Shown: positions 31,740 to 42,233 of the stretch, in pieces
How the letters are laid out: each line of letters starts with the position of its first letter
How positions within the stretch are numbered: the stretch's first letter is position 1
Source: Nemertoderma westbladi
Lineage: Eukaryota > Xenacoelomorpha > Nemertodermatida > Nemertodermatidae
DNA: 64,000 nt
Direction: 5' to 3'
Assembly: GCA_032718475.1 (NCBI GenBank)
Contig: JAUCBJ010000974.1
Location: 1-64,000, forward strand
Made by a program: the position numbers and the translations under genes
The notes under the pieces: generated by a model
Told to the model about the DNA's origin: nothing
Databases searched by the model: none
Seen by the model: only the letters and a program-made list of their open reading frames with translations

Positions 31740-33456
31740 GGCACGTTCCACGATAACGTCAACCAAGGGCTCATTTCTAAAAGTTAGGTATTGTTGGCTT
31801 TTGTGAACTTTTACTAGATCGAAATTTATCGCAGAATACGAATCTGAAACTATAAATCTCAAATTTATAAATTTTAGTATCGTAAATTGCTCTGGTAGCT
31901 GGTGCGTTAAAATTTAAATTTTTTTGTCAAAATTGGAGACATTTTGTTTTTTGAAAATTTGATACAATGCAATACAGTTTTGCTATTTTCAGCCTTTTTA
32001 GATGGAATATATACATTTTGGGAATGCAATGCCACGTTGTTCATGATCTAAAACAAGTTGACTGACTAATACTTTTGATTTTTGCATGAGGCAATTTGAA
32101 TGTCACGTACTTTACCAAAAATATGTATTATTTTATTTTATAAAGTCAAATTTAGCTCCAAGGGAACTAAAAGTGGAATCTACAATATTGAAGTATATTT
32201 ACATCTTTTGCGTTGAACATTTCTCGAAAATTCTGTGCTTTTGACACATTTACAATGGTAAAGTACGTGACATAAAAATATTTTTTCGTAAAGTACGTGA
32301 CATAAAAATATTTTTTCGTAAAGTACGTGACATAAAAATATTTTTTCGTAAAGTAGGTGACGGTTGTATGGACTATAACTGACCACTTAAGCAGTGCCAG
32401 CGCATCACACACTGTGAATCCTGCCCATCAGGCCACCTGCTGCTCGGCGTCTATTAGATGACGACTCTATCCACCTGCAACTGAAGCCTGCAAAACGATA
32501 TAACTTATGTCTACCAGATCAGGGTGGGGTGATATAAGTCCATTTGTTATGAACTATTGTTTCCCCAGAGACAACCAATTAAATATTATCAATAATTGCT
32601 AACGCGTGCATGGCCCATGGTTGGTTAATTAGATGACAGCAACATTTTCCCAAGGACTTAGTGGTTCTAATTAATTAGAAACGTGCCAGTACCATAGCGC
32701 GTAGCGGTAACCTCGACACAGATACAGCTAGGGCCGTAGCAACGTCATCAAGAATAAGCAATCCACCATCAGCTATACGAACTGCGACTACTGCACAATA
32801 AAAAAGACAATACATGATATCACCAGTGTGTGTAATAGCGAAACACGGACTATAATAACCGTAGGCCTACCCCTAATATTGGTTAATCAAAATTTGATTA
32901 TTATTTTCAATCACCCGGTCTTTAAAAATATGATAGAATCTGTATCTAGTTAATTTCGTTACCAAATTGGATTGTAAAAACATATTGCCGCATGGAAGCG
33001 GGGTGAAATAGATTTGGATATTCGGATGAAATCGCATGGGTCACGTACTTTACTTGGCAATGTCACGTACTTTACTTTGTTTTACATCAAATTCACTGAA
33101 TTGCGTTAGGTTTGAAATGTCGATAAAGGCTGTTTTGGAAACAGCAATATTACCTCTTGGCTGCTGTGGACTCATTTATTACCTCAAGGTGCTCAATTCG
33201 CTGGATTTTGGACTTACATTAAAAAAAATATATTTTAAAATTTCTGCGCGTCACGTACTTTACCTGCGTTTGTTTGATGATTACTAAAGCCATCTACACT
33301 AAGAAGTTTAGCTTCTATACTAAACGTGTAACAGAATACTTTGTCTCTGAGAATATCACAAGTTGATGCTCTATGAAGACTGTTGTATATATGTAATTTG
33401 CAAAAGAATGTAAAAATTGGTCTCTGACAGTCACGTACTTTACCGTGGAACGTGCC
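31740..33456. mobile_element. 1.7-kb inverted-repeat DNA transposon 3, ACGT duplication
   Basis: The ends are a 17-bp inverted repeat with one mismatch: left GGCACGTTCCACGATAA (31740-31756), right the reverse complement of GGCACGTTCCACGGTAA (33440-33456). It is flanked by ACGT at 31736-31739 and 33457-33460. The flanking C2 gag frame is continuous when the insert plus one ACGT is discounted. Inside, the 14-mer GTAAAGTACGTGAC occurs repeatedly: three times plus a variant in tandem at about 32259-32362, and in the opposite orientation near 32101, 33041, 33060, 33251 and 33430. There is no transposase frame. The superfamily is not recognised. Confidence 0.88.
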
Positions 33457-33773
33457 ACGTCCTCCTCGTTGACTCTACCTTCTCTCCTCTTCCGGCGTCG
33501 TACCGTCGGCCCCACCATCGCCGTTCTGGTGGGCCATTCGTCGCCCTCGGCCTGTGGTCGGCCGGCGACTTCGGTACTCCGAGCGCCATCGTCACCTCGC
33601 GTCGACTCCTCGTTAACTTTCTCTCCTCGTTGTCGGCCACCCTCGTTGGCGAATCCGGGGTGGCGGGCCGGAATCGTCTCGTTGCGGCCTCTCGGATCGT
33701 TTGGTTGGTGTCATCCGGGGTCCGCGTTGGCATTCTTTCTCCCTCTGATTCTCGGGGCGTCTGTTCGCTCATC
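33457..33773 (-). pseudogene. Element C2 gag region, 5' fragment
   Basis: Reads PTRTPDDTNQTIREAATRRFRPATPD on the minus strand, matching the start of element C gag at 39159 (MTPTRTTDEELTIREAATRRYRP). It begins before that with MSEQTPRESEGERM and runs to the transposon at 33456. Confidence 0.8.
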
Positions 33774-34564
33774 TTTGGGCCTTCTGGCTTCTAACTGTTT
33801 TCCTCGGGTTGTGGTCACAGCTGTTGAGTTGTTGGAAGTTTTGACTAGTTTTGACTGTGACGGGATTGAGTCTGAGATCCCGACCGAGTAAGATTGTACG
33901 CCTCACTTGGCTGCTGGGCTGCTGAGCTAATATCTTTGGCTGAAGGCCATTGAGGAAAATAACAGAGTTTGTTTCTCAGTGTTAATAATCTCAGAAATAA
34001 CAGCACAGTCAGATGTATACAGGTATAGTAACAATAATCAATATAGCATAAATGACGACAGCAACATATGAAATGACAGTCAAAACTATGCCGGTCCGCA
34101 ACTGTCTGATTAATGAACTGACCGGTAAATCAGAAATCAGAGTAACTATATGGTTGATACATATTGGTTTCACCTCTACGCTACTGTGGCCTTTGGTACC
34201 CAATGGATGCCCTTCTATCCTTCCCCACATGCTTCCCTGCCAGCTATTGGCTTATATAATAATTGTCACTTCGCCACTCCCTGTAAGTGTTATTCCCTGG
34301 TGCTAGCCCTACTAGCTGGGTTGTCCCTCTGAGGTGGTTTGACCTCGCACCTCTCTCTGTGGCTTAGGGCGTGTGTCGCCCCCCCGAGTTGGTTATGAGG
34401 CGAGATTATTATTGGTAATCTCGCATCGCCAACTATATTGGTAAAATGACACTGGTCCCATTTTCGGTGGGTGGTGTAGGGAATTGAATCCGCTTAAAAT
34501 AATTATACTTTAACAATAGCGCTTAAGTGAGTTAAAATTTAAATTGGTTAATAAAGCGTACTTA
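33774..34564. other. C2 leader and spacer, no gene seen
   Basis: On the minus strand, a block with gggatct...atcccgtcacagt (33855-33890) is shared with the leader of element C (39077-39103), so this is the 5' untranslated part of C2. The rest has no recognised gene. A GC-rich stretch lies at 34340-34400. Confidence 0.5.
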
Positions 34565-35735
34565 ATTATTTATATAATAAAATGTATGTACATTTATTAA
34601 TAAATCTAATACTACAACTAATACCTACAACAACTAATTATTTGAATTAGCCGGCCAATAGGGCGATGAAGAGTCTGTGGCTCAAATTTGATTCCCTTTG
34701 CTTTGGTTTTGCGACGCATGACAATAATGTCAACTGCTAGCACAAGACCATTGTCGGAAATGTGGATTTTGCTGAACCGACCTGTTTGCCATTTCTTATG
34801 TGGCAAATCCTTATCCATGAGGAGTATCATTTCATTGACTTTGACATTTTCCTTCTCGGCAAACCATTTGGTGCGCACAACTGTATGGTTGGAAGGTAAT
34901 ATCTCTCGAAGTGAATGGTAAATCTTTCCGAGAGTAGCTGCATCAGTTGTCACTTGGTGCGCAAATACTCATCACCCTGCTCTGGTTTAGACACTGGCAA
35001 CATTACTACTGGCTTTTTCAGTAAAAAATGTCCAGGTGTCAGTGCTTCTAAGGATTTCGGCTCCAAAGAAATGGGCATGAGAGGTCTGTCGTTAAGATAT
35101 GCTGCTATTTCTTCTAATAGGGTGTGGAGCAATTCATCATTCAGCATCATTATTTATATAATAAAATGTATGTACATTTATTAATAAATATAATACTACA
35201 ACTAATACCTACAACAACTAATTATTTGAATTAGCCGGCCAATAGGGCGATGAAGAGTCTGTGGCTCAAATTTGATTCCCTTTGCTTTGGTTTTGCGACG
35301 CATGACAATAATGTCAACTGCTCGCACAATACCATTGTCGGAAATGTGGATTTTGCTGATCCGACCTGTTTGCCATTTATTACGTGGCAAATCCTTATCC
35401 ATGAGGAGTATCATTTCATTGACTTTGACATTTTCCTTCTCGGCAAACCATTTGGTGCGCACAACTGTATGGTTGGAAGGTAATATCTCTCGAAGTGAAT
35501 GGTAAATCTTTCCGAGAGTAGCTGCATCAGTTGTCACTTGGTGCGCAAATACTCATCACCCTGCTCTGGTTTAGACACTGGCAACATTACTACTGGCTTT
35601 TTCAGTAAAAAATGTCCAGGTGTCAGTGCTTCTAAGGATTTCGGCTCCGAAGAAATGGGCATGAGAGGTCTGTCGTTAAGATATGCTGCTATTTCTTCTA
35701 ATAGGGTGTGGAGCAATTCATCATTCAGCAGTGTC
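34565..35735. repeat. 584-bp tandem duplication at the 3' end of element D
   Basis: Segment 34565-35148 is repeated at about 35149-35732. For example, gtatgtacatttattaataaa starts near 34584 and near 35168. Each copy contains the C-terminal coding end of element D plus downstream sequence. I noticed about eight differences (such as caactgctagcac versus caactgctcgcac and ctccaaag versus ctccgaag), so the duplication is moderately old. Confidence 0.9.
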
Positions 35736-38528
35736 TGACAGGGTACTACATGGTGAAAGGCAGTCTTGACACTCCGGATCAGTCTCTCCCAACTGCCTCC
35801 CCACCATGGAGCATCAGCTGCATTAAATCTCCAGGAGGAAGCAGTCACCTTGAGTTGTTCCTTGAGTTGTGCCAAAGTGCGCAATCTGACGACGCAGGAA
35901 TAACAGGAAACTAGCCATTGAAAGGTCATTTACTATGTCTAAGTTTATAGCTCTACAAGTGAGACAGACAAAAATAACACACCAGCGCTTGATCATTGTG
36001 TCATTGATCATTTCACCTCAATCAGCCCAAAGAGGTCGACTCCCGTGTTGGTAAATGGGGGCTCGTAACCACTTACGTACATAGTGTCAACCGAGATGGG
36101 GGCATTTGTCAAGCGTCCACCCACTCGTATGAGTCCATCTAAAATGGTGCTTGTAAATATGTCAGGTAACAGCGTTGTCAGGGTTGTCAATAAGTTTCTT
36201 GTAATTCAGTGGGTCATCATGGGCTTGCATAAGCCTCAATACTTGTTTGTTGGTTGTTTCCAACTCCTCACCTGTGACCTTCTGTCTAATTTTTCTAACC
36301 TTATCAGCAGTCACAATTCTCTTACCATCTGAGTCGAAAAGGGGGGAAAAGAGTTTATTTCCTGGATGTTTATTTGATGGTTTTGACAAAAAATTTCCAA
36401 CTCTGTAGCTAGTGCAACGTCCTTTCTAACCGAATACTTTATATGTAAACATCTCTTCAAGTAGGTTAATGCCTTACACAGGCGATGCCAAGAACTGTAG
36501 TGGTTCAGAGCATTAATTATTAGAGGCGATAAACCTGGTTTTAGATTTGGATGGTCGTTATTGACCCAGGGTAGGGCTGAGTCACTCACCGTATTACTTT
36601 CATTTAGTAACCATCGAAGATCATTTCCTGATTCTTTATCTGAGGTACTGGTAGGCCTATAATCAGATTGATCCAGAGGTTCATCCACATCTGCGAGCTC
36701 CCCATCTGTTAACAAGACTGACATGTCCAATGGACGGAATAATTTGGACTTTATGGCATTTTTTCGAGGTCTTACAATTTCTGCACCCTTAGCAGCTCTA
36801 ATTTCTGCAGTAGAGAGTTTACGGGGCCACTCTGTTATAGGGATCATATGTTTATGGGGCCCCTTTCTTTAAAAATTCAGGCCCGCCCAACCAACAAGAG
36901 GTTGATATTAGTTCTTGGGGAGTTGCTCCTCGAGATGCGATATCGGCCGGGTTTAAGATTCCGGGGCAATGCCGCCATTGTTCTTCAGTACTTCGGCTCA
37001 AGATCTTTTTCACTCGGTTGGTTATAAACACGCTAAATTGACAGACATGATTGGTCAAATACTCGAGTACAAGTACAGCATCAGTCCAATAGTAGGTTTT
37101 CTCAATTTCATATGTGGTTTGCTCTAGAATGTTCCTAGCAATTTGGGAGGAATAAAGCACCGCATTCAACTCAGCTCAAGGAGGTGTCAACTTATTGGAA
37201 ATTAGTGCTTTCGATGCGACTAGGGAGACACGGACATCTGTAGGTGTTTGGACCCGAAAATATGCCACAATGCCGAGGCCTATATCGCTTGCATCTCCGA
37301 ATGCATGAAGTTGGTAGGAGTAGTCGGGGAGTACGTGTCCAAAGTAAGTACGGGGAATCCTCATTCTCTCGATGTCAGGCAATGCATCTTCCCACTTATA
37401 CCAACGTGCTAACAAGTCGCCGCACAAGGGGTTATCCCAGGAGTTGTTCCAACTCAACATTTCATGAACGAGTCCTCTTGCTTGAAGAATGACAGGGCTA
37501 ATGAACCCAATCGGATCGAAGTAACTACTGAGAATACTTAGGCAGTTGCGCTTTGTCTGCACACGTTCAGGTCTTATTTTCAACTTGAAACACATCTCAT
37601 CTGTTTCTGTTAACCATTTAAGACCCAATGTTTTAGTATCAGGTAACTCGTCCCTAACTAGGTCTAGTTCCTTATTTCCTCTCTCAACAGGGTCAATAGA
37701 TTCGAGGAACTCTCGGCTATTGCTGGTAAAGTACGGTAAATGAAATCCGCCTCTTTTCAGACAGTCAACAGTGCCATGTACAACACTGATGGCCTCTGCA
37801 ACAGTTGGGACCGACTTAAGATTATCATCCATATAAATGCCCCTTTCTATGTTCTCAATGACAGCTGGGGAGAAGTCCTTTCGATTATGATGGGCAGTGG
37901 TTCGTATAATGGACCACGCATTTGAGGGACTCGATTTAATACCAAATGTTTGTATCGCCATGCGATATTCCAGTGGCTCCTTAGACAGATCCCCATCAGG
38001 CCACCATAAGAATCGGAGGCTATTACGATCCTCAACTAAGGATTTCACCTGCAAAAACATCCCTTCTATATCAGAAGCGAAAGCAATTGAATATTGGCGC
38101 AATCTGATTAAAATACCTAACAGTTGTCGCAAGAGGTTTGGGCCTGGCATCAATTCGGTATTGAGTGATTGACCTCGGAATAGTGCTGACCCATCAAAGA
38201 CAACACATACTTGGCCGGGTTTGTCTGTTCTTTCCACATAGAGATGTGTCAAATAATATGTTCGGTCCGTGGTTTCCAGAACATTAGGGACTCTTTCAGC
38301 ATAACCATTGTCGATATATTTATTCCTCTGTGTATTATACATCTGATGAGCCATTGGGTTGGCTTTTAGGCGTTTCTTCAGTTGGGCTGCTCGCTTTACT
38401 GCTAATGTCCTATTATTATGAAACACTGGTTTACCATTCTTCCACAGGAGGCCTATCTCATACCGTCCTTCTTTTGGAAGAGATTTAGTTGTGGATTTTT
38501 GAATATGGATGGCGCGCTCCTCTTGCAC
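34618..38528 (-). pseudogene. Element D: decayed BEL/Pao pol
   Basis: Minus strand. Reverse transcriptase in 38528-37176 (YEIGLLWKNGKP, the catalytic YMDD in RGIYMDDNLKS, FDPIGFISP), followed by RNase H (YYWTDAVLVLEYL at 37100), a connecting region (36847-36311) and a partial integrase: TGVDLFG near 36030, then WGGSWERLIRSVK near 35780 and the C-terminal domain. The zinc-binding H-H-C-C part of integrase is absent, with reading passing straight from RVGGRLTNAP to the catalytic core start. Frameshifts or stops are seen near 37172, 36850, 36350, 36190 and 35850. Gag, protease and LTRs are not recognisable, so it cannot be autonomous. Confidence 0.85.
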
Positions 38529-39158
38529 AGACAGTGCCTGTTAGCGTATTCAATTCCGCTAACACCCCACAAAGTAAGCCGTTAAGCAATATTGGGGGCC
38601 ACGAGGTTGGGTAACCAACCACTGTTGCCACCCCAACAAAGTGGGAAGGATAAACACACAATAGGGGTCAGGGGCCACACCCCTGACCGAGAGAGAGTAG
38701 CAGTAGTGAAGGGAAACACTCCAAAGGGCGCCAACAGGGATATTAGCCAATGGGGGGCAGGCACCACCGGCTAGGTACCGCAATAACGGCCAAACCGTGC
38801 AATGTATTTTATTAGGTATCAGTGATTCTTAGTTCAGTTATCTCATTGTGTTTGTCAGTTAGCTAGGGTAGAGCAGAGACTTCTATTACCGTCCTCGCCT
38901 ACCACCATTATCTGTACATACCGTAGTACTTCAATTGTTATCTATCCATTTTATACTATACCCATCTCAACGTTTATATTATACCTTCATACATATTACC
39001 GAACATCAGAACTCTTAACGAACCTTTTCACATACACGGCGGGGACGCGTAGGTAGAAAACTCAAACGGATAAATTGGGATCCGTAGATCCCGTCACAGT
39101 AATAGAACACCAGCTGCTACCCATATAAGCTATCGATCTAAAGACAAACTCCAAAGAG
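38529..39158. other. Junction of D and C; probable leader of element C
   Basis: No gene seen. The part next to the gag start contains gggatccgtagatcccgtcacag (39077-39099), shared with the leader of the C2 copy and able to form a GGGATC/GATCCC hairpin. No matching LTR could be identified by eye for element C. Confidence 0.45.
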
Positions 39159-40592
39159 ATGACGCCAACACGGACCACGGACGAAGAACTAACGATCCGC
39201 GAGGCCGCGACCAGACGGTATAGGCCCACGACGCCGGACCCATCGGTAACAGGTCATCTGGCAGTTCAAGATGAGGGGGGCCGTCTGGAGCAGGAAGTCG
39301 AGTTGAGAGAAGGAGAGAGCGAGGTGGAAGGAGAAAGAGACGAGTCGACACACGTCGGTCGACGTACCGATGTCGCCGGCCAGCCACAGGCCGAGGGCGA
39401 TGGACGGCCCACCGGAACGGTGACGGTGGGGCCGCCGGTACGACGTCGGACCCGGAGAGATGGAGGAGAGGTCGGCGACGAGGACGTCGGGGTTTCTGAT
39501 CGACTTCGACGGGCCTACAACGCGACCCGGAAGCTACTTAAGGAGGCCAAGGAGGGGGCGAGGATAGATGAGGTAAAGTTGACAACAGGACTAGGTGAGT
39601 CGGATAGACATTTTTGTTATCTAATGCGCTTCGGGCAGAGAGAACTGGCCAAGGAGAGAGCGAGAGGGGTTGCCGAGGAACTGTGTGACTTATGGCGGTG
39701 TAGGGGTATGCAACCTAACGTAGTGTACATAGGGCGATACTTAGTCGATGCCCGGGGTATAAAATCAGTGGGTTGGAGGAGACCTGAGGAGGGCGAATCC
39801 GAGGTTGACCCCGAGGATTCGGTCTCGTCGGTCGGGAGGAATTCCAGTTCCGGGAGGCGGGGGAGAGTTAGTAGATCGGGAAGGTGGAGGGAATCCGTCG
39901 CAACCGATAAATCTGCTACATCCTCCGTAAAAAAAAGACGGGTGAGAGAGATAAACGCCACGTACCATCTCGACCTGATAGCGCAAGGTCAGAGAGAAGT
40001 AAATAGACGGTTAGAGGAGGGGAGAATGCTACTAGATAAGGAAATGGAACTGATTAGAGAAACCGGAGAGAGGGCCGAAAGGGCCGCGAAAAGCCTTAGG
40101 GAGTGTGAGGAAATAGCGAGGAAGGAACAAGAGGAGCGTGAGGCGAGAGAGGAAAGCGAACACAAAGAGCGTGAGGCGGAACGCAAGGAACGTGAGGCGA
40201 GAGAGAAAAGTGAACGCGAGGAGCGTGAGGCGAGAGAGAAAAGTGAACGCAAGGAGCGTGAGGCGAGAGAGGAAAATGAACGCAAAGAGCATGAGGCGGA
40301 ACGCAAGGAGCGTGAGGCGAGGCGAAGGGAGGCAGCTAGGAGAGAGGCGGAATTGGCCGACCAGAACGCACTGGAGGGTCGGGAGAGAATAGCAAGAGAG
40401 ATGCTTGAGCGAAAAGAATTGGAAAAACGCCAAAGTGAGCTTATAGAGTACAAAACTAGATGCATGCGCGAGCTGGAACTGGCGCGGTTAGGGGCGTCTG
40501 AGAGTGGGACTGGCTCGAATATTTTCCAGGAACCAAGGGCCGTGGATACATTTATTAACACCCCACTTACAGGGTCCGCACGACAGACATGA
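39159..40592 (+). CDS. Element C Gag-like charged protein
   Basis: 477 codons from ATG 39159. Residues 1-150 are variable and rich in Arg, Glu and Gly. Residues 108-175 (VSDRLRRAYNATRKLL...CYLMRFGQRELAKERARG) and 185-215 (VVYIGRYLVDARGIKSVGW) are conserved in the C2 copy. Residues 270-420 form a long Lys/Glu/Arg coiled coil with EREAREKSERKEREA repeats. It stops at TGA 40590-40592. Reading stays open in the same frame afterwards through a poly-G tract that encodes Gly, so this is one gag-pol frame broken by a stop absent from C2. Confidence 0.7.
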   Translation: MTPTRTTDEELTIREAATRRYRPTTPDPSVTGHLAVQDEGGRLEQEVELREGESEVEGERDESTHVGRRTDVAGQPQAEGDGRPTGTVTVGPPVRRRTRRDGGEVGDEDVGVSDRLRRAYNATRKLLKEAKEGARIDEVKLTTGLGESDRHFCYLMRFGQRELAKERARGVAEELCDLWRCRGMQPNVVYIGRYLVDARGIKSVGWRRPEEGESEVDPEDSVSSVGRNSSSGRRGRVSRSGRWRESVATDKSATSSVKKRRVREINATYHLDLIAQGQREVNRRLEEGRMLLDKEMELIRETGERAERAAKSLRECEEIARKEQEEREAREESEHKEREAERKEREAREKSEREEREAREKSERKEREAREENERKEHEAERKEREARRREAARREAELADQNALEGRERIAREMLERKELEKRQSELIEYKTRCMRELELARLGASESGTGSNIFQEPRAVDTFINTPLTGSARQT

Positions 40593-42233
40593 AACTGGTG
40601 TGACCGTACGGGCGGGGGGGGGGGGGGGGGGGGGGGTAATAATAATGCTATATTAGACATCGTTAATATTAATAGTACCATATTGGATAATCCTAACCAA
40701 ACCTTTATTGCAGGAAATACATTACCTAGTAGTAGTAATTTAAATTTAAATCCGAATGATTCTGATGTTAATGTAGGAAATAATTATAATATTAATGTAG
40801 TTACGCAAAATAATCCGAATAATCCAAATAATCTAAATAATAATCTGAATTCGAATTTACAAAATAATTCAAGAAACGCAATTGCGCAAAAGATACCATT
40901 TAGGATGTCGGAGACATCAGGATGCATGTTCGCGGGAACTATGCAGGAAATGGGTGATGAGAGAGCAGAGGAGCAGCTTAAGAGACTGCTCAGACAGGAT
41001 TTTGAAGGATTAAAGGAGATCGGGGTCGGGACCTCGGTGGAAGACAAACAGGCTCAACAAAGCGTGGAGGAGTCTATGAAATGCGATGAGGGGCGGTATA
41101 CCATAGGGATGGTATGGAAGCTACCAAAGCTACCATTGCCCGATAATAAAGGGATGGTGCTCACGAGGCTTCGTAAGTTGAAGCAGACACTAAAACGGAG
41201 CCCCGAGAAGAATGAGTACATCCACAGAACAATTAAGAAGTACGTCGAGAAAGGATGGGCCGTGGAGTTACCGGTCGACGAACCAAACACGGATAGGACG
41301 TATTACCTACCACTCCACGTGGCTTTAGACCCGAAGAAAGGTAAACTGCGGATGGTAGTTGACGCATCGGCAAAGACCAACGGAAAATGCTTAAACGACT
41401 ATCTACTAGAAGGTCCGAACATATACAACTCAGGGATAGAGGTCCTACTTAGATTTAGAAATGGGAAACACGCCTTCACGTGTGACATAGAAGGCATGTT
41501 CAACCAAGTCCGTGTAACGGAGGAAGATAGCGACAGTCAACGCTTCTTATGGTATAACGGCGACGAAGAACCGTCGATAATACCGACGTACAAGATGGTA
41601 GTACAGAACATGGGAGCCAAGTCGTCTTCATTTACGACGACTATGGCAGTAAGAGATACAGTGAAAGGGAAGGAGGATAGATACAGCACTAGGGCCGTCG
41701 ATATGATTCGACGCGGCTTCTACGTAGACGACGGAATGGAGTCTGGAAATACGGTTAAGGAGATACTGGACACAGGGCGCGAGGTTCGCGACATCCTAAA
41801 AGGATCCGGCTTTAACCTGACCAAATTCCAATCCAGTTCGGAGGAATTTATCAAGGCGATAGGGGACGAGAGACCAGAATCGACCATGGATAATCCCACA
41901 ACGGCCAAAGGGCAGGACATGGCGAACAAGAGGACAGAGTCTCAACAGAAGGCACTGGGAATCGTGTGGAACAGAGAGACAGATGAACTGAAGTACCAGC
42001 TGAGCCAGGAGGGCGCAGACATCCACACAAAGAGAGGCTATGTGTCATACATAGCAAGAATATACGATCCCCTAGGTCTAGCATCCCCACTATTAGTCAC
42101 GGGGAAACAGATACTCAAGAGAGTATACAAACTGAAGGATGAGTGGGACGTAGAGGTACCAGAGGAGATCAAGAAACAGTGGTGTAAGTGGACAGAAGGT
42201 TTGGAGAAGATGGGAACATACAACATGCCGTGA
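40593..42233 (+). CDS. Element C reverse transcriptase part
   Basis: Same frame as the gag-like region. It begins with a WCDRT block, a G run of about 23 bases at 40614-40636 and an Asn-rich stretch (NNPNNPNNLNNNLNSN), then the RT domain: YTIGMVWKLPKLP, LRMVVDASAKTNGKCLND, TCDIEGMFNQVRV and the catalytic FYVDD in RGFYVDDGMES, then IARIYDPLGLASP. No zinc knuckle or protease lies between the Asn-rich part and RT. It ends at an in-frame TGA (42231-42233) inside the connection to RNase H; the frame continues. Confidence 0.8.
   Translation, partial: NWCDRTGGGGGGGGGNNNAILDIVNINSTILDNPNQTFIAGNTLPSSSNLNLNPNDSDVNVGNNYNINVVTQNNPNNPNNLNNNLNSNLQNNSRNAIAQKIPFRMSETSGCMFAGTMQEMGDERAEEQLKRLLRQDFEGLKEIGVGTSVEDKQAQQSVEESMKCDEGRYTIGMVWKLPKLPLPDNKGMVLTRLRKLKQTLKRSPEKNEYIHRTIKKYVEKGWAVELPVDEPNTDRTYYLPLHVALDPKKGKLRMVVDASAKTNGKCLNDYLLEGPNIYNSGIEVLLRFRNGKHAFTCDIEGMFNQVRVTEEDSDSQRFLWYNGDEEPSIIPTYKMVVQNMGAKSSSFTTTMAVRDTVKGKEDRYSTRAVDMIRRGFYVDDGMESGNTVKEILDTGREVRDILKGSGFNLTKFQSSSEEFIKAIGDERPESTMDNPTTAKGQDMANKRTESQQKALGIVWNRETDELKYQLSQEGADIHTKRGYVSYIARIYDPLGLASPLLVTGKQILKRVYKLKDEWDVEVPEEIKKQWCKWTEGLEKMGTYNMP

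Noticed and set aside
32167-32412. Frames with repeated YFTKKYFYV
   Set aside because: They come from the tandem GTAAAGTACGTGAC motif inside transposon 3.
38569-38783. Matching LTRs for element C near 38.6 kb and 44.4 kb
   Set aside because: I compared the flanks by eye and found no convincing shared sequence; the 3' flank may continue beyond the window.
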